Assembly (NCBI RefSeq): GCF_001955695.1 | Contig: NZ_CP019236.1 | Span: 2,790,001-2,854,000, forward strand | DNA length: 64,000 bases | Origin: Rhodoferax koreense | GTDB lineage: Bacteria > Pseudomonadota > Gammaproteobacteria > Burkholderiales > Burkholderiaceae_C | Direction: 5' to 3' | Shown: piece by piece, positions 59,757-64,000 of the stretch | Layout of the letters: every line of letters begins with the position of its first letter | How positions within the stretch are numbered: the first letter of the stretch is position 1 | Position numbers and translations under genes: made by a program | The notes under the pieces: model-generated | Told to the model about the DNA's origin: nothing | What the model saw: only the letters and a program-made list of their open reading frames with translations | Databases searched by the model: none

Positions 59757-60686
59757 ATGGTCGACCACACCAATCTTCTCCAGCAACTGCGCGAGCGGCT
59801 GCCCGACCTGCCCGAGGCCCAGCGCAACGTGGCGCGCATCGTGCTCGACGACCCGCGTGCGGCCGTGGTGGCCACGGTGGAACAGCTCGCCCAGCAGGCC
59901 GGCGTGTCGATGCCGACCATCGTGCGCACCTGCCGTGGCTTCGGCTTCGATTCGGTGCGTGAATTCATGGTGGCGCTGGCGCAGGACCTGGCCGTTTCCG
60001 GCTCCTACCTGCACCGCAGCGTGCTGGCCGAAGACAGCGCCAGCGACGTGTCGAGCAAGATCGTGCACGCGGCCGTGTCCTCGCTCACCGAGCTCGGGCG
60101 CCGACTTGATGCGGAGCTGATCGATGCCGTGGCCGACAAACTTGCTGCGGCCAAGCGCATCGACTGCTATTCGGTCGGCGCCGCGTCGACCTTCATGGCC
60201 AGCGAACTGCAGAGCCGCCTGTTTCGGCTGGGCTGCACCTCGAACGCGATCTTCGATGCCCACCAGCAATTGGTGTCGGCCAGCACGCTCGGGCCCGATG
60301 GCGTGGTCTTCGTGATCTCGCACGTGGGCCGCATGCCCTACACGCTGGAGGCCGCGCGGTTCGCGCGCTCGCAGGGCGCGACGGTGGTGGCGTTGACGCA
60401 GCCCGGCACGCCACTGGCCGAAATCGCCGATCTGCTGCTGGCCGTCTCGGTGCCGCAGGACGCGGTGATGCGGGTCGGCACCGAAGCCTACCTGGCGCAT
60501 CTGGTGGTCATCGAGATCCTGATGGTGCGCCTGGCTCAGAAACTCGGGCCGGTGGCGACACGCGGGCTGCAGCAGTTCAAGCAGTTGCTGCACAAGCACG
60601 GCTTCGACAGCGCCGAATATGCCGGCGCCACCGAGAACGAGGCCGCTCGGAAAGAGGCCCGGACCGACCCATCCAGCGGGGAATGA
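59757..60686 (+). CDS. RpiR/MurR/HexR-family transcriptional regulator
   Basis: A 309-residue regulator. An N-terminal HTH_6 domain (LPDLPEAQRNVARIVLDDP, TVEQLAQQAGVSMPTIVRTCRGFGFDSVREF) is followed by a SIS sugar-isomerase domain (IDCYSVGAASTFMASELQSRL, VFVISHVGRMPYTLEAARFA). It starts 2 bases after the DSD1-like gene, so it belongs to the same transcript. The TGTAA-type palindromes at 52.47 and 52.55 kb are its likely sites. The effector is probably a small acid or amino-acid derivative. Confidence 0.9.
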   Translation: MVDHTNLLQQLRERLPDLPEAQRNVARIVLDDPRAAVVATVEQLAQQAGVSMPTIVRTCRGFGFDSVREFMVALAQDLAVSGSYLHRSVLAEDSASDVSSKIVHAAVSSLTELGRRLDAELIDAVADKLAAAKRIDCYSVGAASTFMASELQSRLFRLGCTSNAIFDAHQQLVSASTLGPDGVVFVISHVGRMPYTLEAARFARSQGATVVALTQPGTPLAEIADLLLAVSVPQDAVMRVGTEAYLAHLVVIEILMVRLAQKLGPVATRGLQQFKQLLHKHGFDSAEYAGATENEAARKEARTDPSSGE

Positions 60687-60687
60687 C

Positions 60688-62190
60688 ATGACCACACCAA
60701 CACCACCGAACGCAACCCTGTTGAGGAACGGACTGATCGTCGACGGCACCGACCGCCCGGGCTGGCTCGGCGACGTCCTGCTCGTCGGCGAGCGCATCGC
60801 CGCCGTGGCCGCACCGGGGCAGATCGAGGCCGCCACCCTGGCGGCCTCCGGTCCGCTGGAAACCATCGACTGCACCGGCCGCGTGATCGCGCCGGGCTTC
60901 ATCGACGTGCACACGCACGACGATGCGGCGGTGATCGATGGCCCGGGCATGCTGCCCAAGCTGTCGCAAGGCGTGACCACGGTGATTGTGGGCAACTGCG
61001 GCATCTCGCTCGCACCCATCGTGACCGACACGCCGGCCGCACCGCTGTCGCTGCTGGGCCGGCTGCAGTTCCAACATGCCGGCATGGCCGATTACGCGAA
61101 GGCCGTGGACGCCGCCCAGCCGGCGGTGAACGTGGCCGCGCTCATGGGCCACACCGCGCTGCGCATGCGCCACCTGGCCGACCTGCGCCAGCCCGCCAGC
61201 GAGGCCGAACGCGAGGCCATGGCCCAGGCCATGCAGGAGGCCATGGATGCGGGCGCGCTGGGGCTTTCATCCGGCATCTTCTATGTCGAAGCCTACGCCG
61301 CGGACCTGGCCGAACTGGTCGCCGTGGCCACCGTGGCCGCGAGGAACGGTGGCGTGTACGCCACCCACATCCGCGACGAACTGGCCGGCATCCTGCCTGC
61401 GCTGCAGGAGGCGGCGCTGACGGCCAAGCAGTCCGGCCTGCCGCTGGTGATCTCGCACCACAAGTGCGCCGGCCCGGCCAACTGGGGCCGCACGCGGGAA
61501 ACCCTGCCCCTGATCGAGGAACTCGCCAAGGGCCAGCCCATCGGCATGGACGTCTATCCCTACACCGCGGGCTCCACCGTGCTGCGTGAAGACCTGGTGG
61601 ACGGCATCATCGACGTGCTGATCACCAGCAGCCAGCCGCATCCCGAGATGGGCGGGCGCTACCTGGCCGACATCGCCAAGGAATGGGGCGTGCCCCAGGC
61701 CGAGGCCGCCGTGAAGCTCAAGCCCGGCAACGCCTGCTACTTCCAGATGCGAGAGGACGACGTGGAACGGGTCATCACCCATCCGCTGGCCATGATCGGC
61801 TCCGACGGCCTGCCGCACGACGAGCGCCCGCACCCGCGGCTGTGGGGCGCGTTCCCGCGCGTGCTGGCCAGCTACTGGCGCGACAAGGGCCTGCTGCGGC
61901 TGGAGCAGGCGGTGCACAAGATGACCGGCATGTCGGCGCGGCGCTTCCACATCGGCAGCCGTGGCGAGTTGCGCGCCGGTTTCATGGCCGACGTGGTGGT
62001 GTTCGATCCCGAGCGGGTCCGTGACAAGGCCACCTTCGAGGCGCCCAAGCAATTCAGCGAAGGCATCGAGCAGGTCTGGGTGAACGGCGTGCTGAGTTAC
62101 ACCGCGACCGGGCGGGCGACGGGGGCCAGGGCAGGGCGTTTCGTGCGGCGCGCCGAAGCCGGTGCCGAGGATGCGGCTCAGAACGTATAG
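60688..62190 (+). CDS. D-aminoacylase (N-acyl-D-amino-acid deacylase)
   Basis: A 500-residue amidohydrolase-superfamily enzyme that frees D-amino acids from N-acyl-D-amino acids. It has LIVDGTDRPGWLGDVLLVGERI, metal motif FIDVHTHDDAA, GNCGISLAP with the metal-bridging Cys, ISHHKCAG and the catalytic Asp in MIGSDGLPHDERPHPR. It starts 1 base after the regulator stop, with GGGGA about 6 bases before. It overlaps the next convergent gene by 13 bases. With the Dpp-type importer and DSD1-like enzyme it makes a short D-amino-acid pathway. Confidence 0.93.
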   Translation: MTTPTPPNATLLRNGLIVDGTDRPGWLGDVLLVGERIAAVAAPGQIEAATLAASGPLETIDCTGRVIAPGFIDVHTHDDAAVIDGPGMLPKLSQGVTTVIVGNCGISLAPIVTDTPAAPLSLLGRLQFQHAGMADYAKAVDAAQPAVNVAALMGHTALRMRHLADLRQPASEAEREAMAQAMQEAMDAGALGLSSGIFYVEAYAADLAELVAVATVAARNGGVYATHIRDELAGILPALQEAALTAKQSGLPLVISHHKCAGPANWGRTRETLPLIEELAKGQPIGMDVYPYTAGSTVLREDLVDGIIDVLITSSQPHPEMGGRYLADIAKEWGVPQAEAAVKLKPGNACYFQMREDDVERVITHPLAMIGSDGLPHDERPHPRLWGAFPRVLASYWRDKGLLRLEQAVHKMTGMSARRFHIGSRGELRAGFMADVVVFDPERVRDKATFEAPKQFSEGIEQVWVNGVLSYTATGRATGARAGRFVRRAEAGAEDAAQNV

Positions 62191-62636
62191 GCGTAGTCCA
62201 GCGTTTCCTGCTTCTTCGGGCCGTGGATGGTCCACACGGCGCGCAGGCCAGCCGGCTCGGCCGTGAGCCGCAGCGCATAGCGGTCGTCCACGCAAAGGTG
62301 GGGCACGGCAGCCTGCCAGATGCCGTCCGACCCGGCCGCGAGGTCGAGCAGGAACACGGGCTGGTCCCGGCCCAGGCGCAGGTGCTCCAGGCGCACTGTC
62401 AGGGCATCGACCACGGACCAGCGATAGACGTTGCGAAAGGCCACGCGGCCGGGCTGGCCTTCGGCCTGCCATTGGCCGGATTCGTGGAACAGCACGATAT
62501 CCGGCAGCGGCGATTCGATCTCGACGTTGCCACTGCCTCGGCCGTTCCAGCCCGTGTCGCTTTCGCTGCGGGCCGTGAAATCCAGGCTGCGCACCTGGCG
62601 CAGCAGTTCGAGGAGTCGGTGGGCGGTCATGCTCAT
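62178..62636 (-). CDS. Conserved hypothetical protein (DUF6314-like)
   Basis: A 152-residue protein with alternating beta strands: FTARSESDTGWNGRGSG, GRVAFRNVYRWSV, LEHLRLGRDQPVFLLDL and PHLCVDDRYALRL with conserved His, Cys and Asp. It has no signal peptide or membrane segment. The pattern fits a small beta-barrel DUF, tentatively DUF6314. Its 3' end overlaps the D-aminoacylase gene. The function is unknown. Confidence 0.72.
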   Translation of the reverse strand: MSMTAHRLLELLRQVRSLDFTARSESDTGWNGRGSGNVEIESPLPDIVLFHESGQWQAEGQPGRVAFRNVYRWSVVDALTVRLEHLRLGRDQPVFLLDLAAGSDGIWQAAVPHLCVDDRYALRLTAEPAGLRAVWTIHGPKKQETLDYAYTF

Positions 62637-62685
62637 GGCGCGATTCTCCCCTCGTCGCCATCCGCCCCCGACGAGGCGCCGGACG

Positions 62686-64000
62686 CTAGTGGTTGTCCTT
62701 GGGGACGAAGGAGCCGCGCTTGCCCACCAGGAAGTCTAAATCGACGCCTTCGTCGGCCTGCAGCACATGGTCCACATAGAGCTTCCAGTAGCCCGATTTG
62801 AGCGGTGGCTCGGGTGGTACCCAGGCGGCCAGGCGTCGCTGCAGTTCTTCGTCGCTGATGAGCAGCTGCATGCGCCGCTCGGGCACGTTGAGCTCGATCA
62901 TGTCGCCGTTCTGCACGATGGCCAGCGGGCCGCCGGCCGCCGCCTCGGGCGTGGTGTGCAGCACGACCGTGCCATAGGCCGTGCCGCTCATGCGCGCATC
63001 GCTGATGCGCACCATGTCGGTGATGCCCTTGCGCAGCACCTTGGGCGGCAGCGGCATGTTGCCGACCTCGGCCATGCCGGGGTAACCCTTGGGGCCGCAG
63101 TTCTTCAGCACCAGGATGCAGGTTTCGTCCACGTCGAGGTTCTCGTCGTCGATGCGGGCATGGAAGTCGTCGCTGGTCTCGAACACCACGGCGCGGCCGG
63201 TGTGCACCATCAGCGCAGGTGTGGCCGCGCTCGGCTTGATGACCGCGCCACGCGGCGCGAGGTTGCCGCGCAGGATGGCGATGCCGGCCTTTTCCTTGAA
63301 CGGCGCGTCGAAAGTCTTGATCACGCGCGGGTCGTAGTTTTCGGCGTCGGCGATGTTCTCGCCCACCGTCAGGCCGCTCACGGTGACGATGTCGCGGTGC
63401 AGCAGGTGCTGGATTTCCTTCATCACCACCGGCAGGCCGCCGGCGTAGCAGAAGTCTTCCATCAGGTGCTCGCCCGACGGCTGCAGGTTCAAGAGGCAGG
63501 GCAGCTCGCTGCCGATGCGTTCGAAGTCGTCGATCGTGAGGTCCACGCCCAGGCGACGGGCGATGGCGATCAGGTGGATCACGGCGTTGGTCGAGCCGCC
63601 GATGGCCGCCAGCGTGGTAATGGCGTTCTCGAAGGCTTTGCGGGTCAGCACCTTGGAGATCGTCTGGTCGGCATGCACCATCTCGACGATGCGCCGGCCC
63701 GCGTTGCGCGCCAGCACGTTGCGCCGACCGTCCACCGCCGGATAGGCGGCATTGCCCGGCAGGCCGATGCCCAGGGCCTCGACCATGCTGGCCATGGTGC
63801 TGGCCGTGCCCATGGTCATGCAGTGGCCATGGCTGCGGTGCATGCAGCTCTCGGCCTCGAAGAAATCGGCCAGCTTCAGCGTGCCGGCGCGCACCTGCTC
63901 GCTCATGCTCCACACGCCGGTGCCCGAGCCGAGCTCCTGGCCGCGCCACTTGCCGTTGAGCATGGGGCCGCCGGAGACGCCGATGGTCGGCAGGTCAGCG
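62686..64000 (-). CDS. IlvD/Edd-family dehydratase, probable sugar-acid dehydratase (partial)
   Basis: The C-terminal 438 or so residues of an iron-sulfur dehydratase; the gene runs off the right edge (the first residues seen are ADLPTIGVSGGPM). Motifs include SCMHRSHGHCMTMGTASTMA with the cluster Cys, IGGSTNAVIHLIAIA and ISDARMSGTAYGTVVLH. The ending KRGSFVPKDNH is typical of arabinonate/pentonate dehydratases rather than of branched-chain-amino-acid IlvD. It may serve sugar-acid use together with the 40-50 kb cluster. The N-terminal cluster residue cannot be seen. Confidence 0.88.
   Translation of the reverse strand, partial: ADLPTIGVSGGPMLNGKWRGQELGSGTGVWSMSEQVRAGTLKLADFFEAESCMHRSHGHCMTMGTASTMASMVEALGIGLPGNAAYPAVDGRRNVLARNAGRRIVEMVHADQTISKVLTRKAFENAITTLAAIGGSTNAVIHLIAIARRLGVDLTIDDFERIGSELPCLLNLQPSGEHLMEDFCYAGGLPVVMKEIQHLLHRDIVTVSGLTVGENIADAENYDPRVIKTFDAPFKEKAGIAILRGNLAPRGAVIKPSAATPALMVHTGRAVVFETSDDFHARIDDENLDVDETCILVLKNCGPKGYPGMAEVGNMPLPPKVLRKGITDMVRISDARMSGTAYGTVVLHTTPEAAAGGPLAIVQNGDMIELNVPERRMQLLISDEELQRRLAAWVPPEPPLKSGYWKLYVDHVLQADEGVDLDFLVGKRGSFVPKDNH

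Overview
The window is a GC-rich bacterial chromosome segment, visibly in the mid-to-upper 60s percent GC by eye (not counted). It is most likely from a Comamonadaceae-type betaproteobacterium (Variovorax/Acidovorax/Polaromonas relatives). This rests on the gene styles (long PurL, Edd/Eda, PAAT-type ABC operons with family-3 binding proteins) and on many copies of a palindromic repeat reading GCTTCGACAAGCTCAGC. When translated, that repeat gives peptides such as VRPELVEG and STSSARTE. Genus-level placement is inference. No rRNA, tRNA, CRISPR array, insertion sequence or phage gene was recognised.

Layout. 1-10.2 kb: edge of map, purL with a repeat inserted in frame, a NarL-type regulator and hybrid histidine kinase pair, mobA/moaA for molybdenum cofactor, and an aldehyde-dehydrogenase homologue that has lost its catalytic residues. 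10.3-16.6 kb: a catabolic operon (SDR, two permeases, binding protein, ATPase, type II dehydroquinase, Gfo/Idh/MocA oxidoreductase) transcribed away from an IclR regulator, with palindromes between. 16.7-23.7 kb: an H+-pumping pyrophosphatase fused to an OmpA-like domain, soluble pyrophosphatase, an AEC transporter, pdxH, a MobA-like nucleotidyltransferase, a ChaC-like enzyme, and a single-TM OmpA protein whose domain closely matches the pyrophosphatase tail. 23.8-26.3 kb: edd-eda (Entner-Doudoroff). 26.3-34.5 kb: a compact three-gene operon encoding a caspase-like protease, a 1842-residue protein with two lipase-type hydrolase domains, a CHAT protease and helical repeats, and a membrane-anchored TIR protein. 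This is the best candidate for an undescribed defence or cell-death system. 34.7-40.1 kb: gloA, a PaaI-type thioesterase and a large PAS/GGDEF/EAL protein.

40.1-52.0 kb: a sugar-acid (hexuronate/hexonate) cluster. A FadR/GntR regulator heads an operon of two tandem binding proteins, two permeases, an ATPase, ManD, KdgK, DgoK, DgoA and an SDR. A mannitol/fructuronate dehydrogenase and an SDR are divergent. UxuR/ExuR-like palindromes lie between. The enzymes form a plausible route: fructuronate to mannonate to 2-keto-3-deoxygluconate, then the phosphorylated keto-acid, then pyruvate and glyceraldehyde-3-phosphate. It shares this logic with edd-eda.

52.1-62.2 kb: a D-amino-acid or N-acyl-D-amino-acid/peptide cluster: RidA, a Dpp-type ABC transporter, a DSD1-like PLP enzyme, an RpiR regulator and a D-aminoacylase. 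Two TGTAA-type palindromes sit in front of the transporter, and a third is in front of edd. The window ends with a DUF-type protein and a partial IlvD/Edd-family sugar-acid dehydratase.

Hairpin-forming repeats sit next to the binding-protein gene in all three ABC operons, which may set subunit ratios. All functional assignments are from reading translated sequence and motifs; no searches were run.
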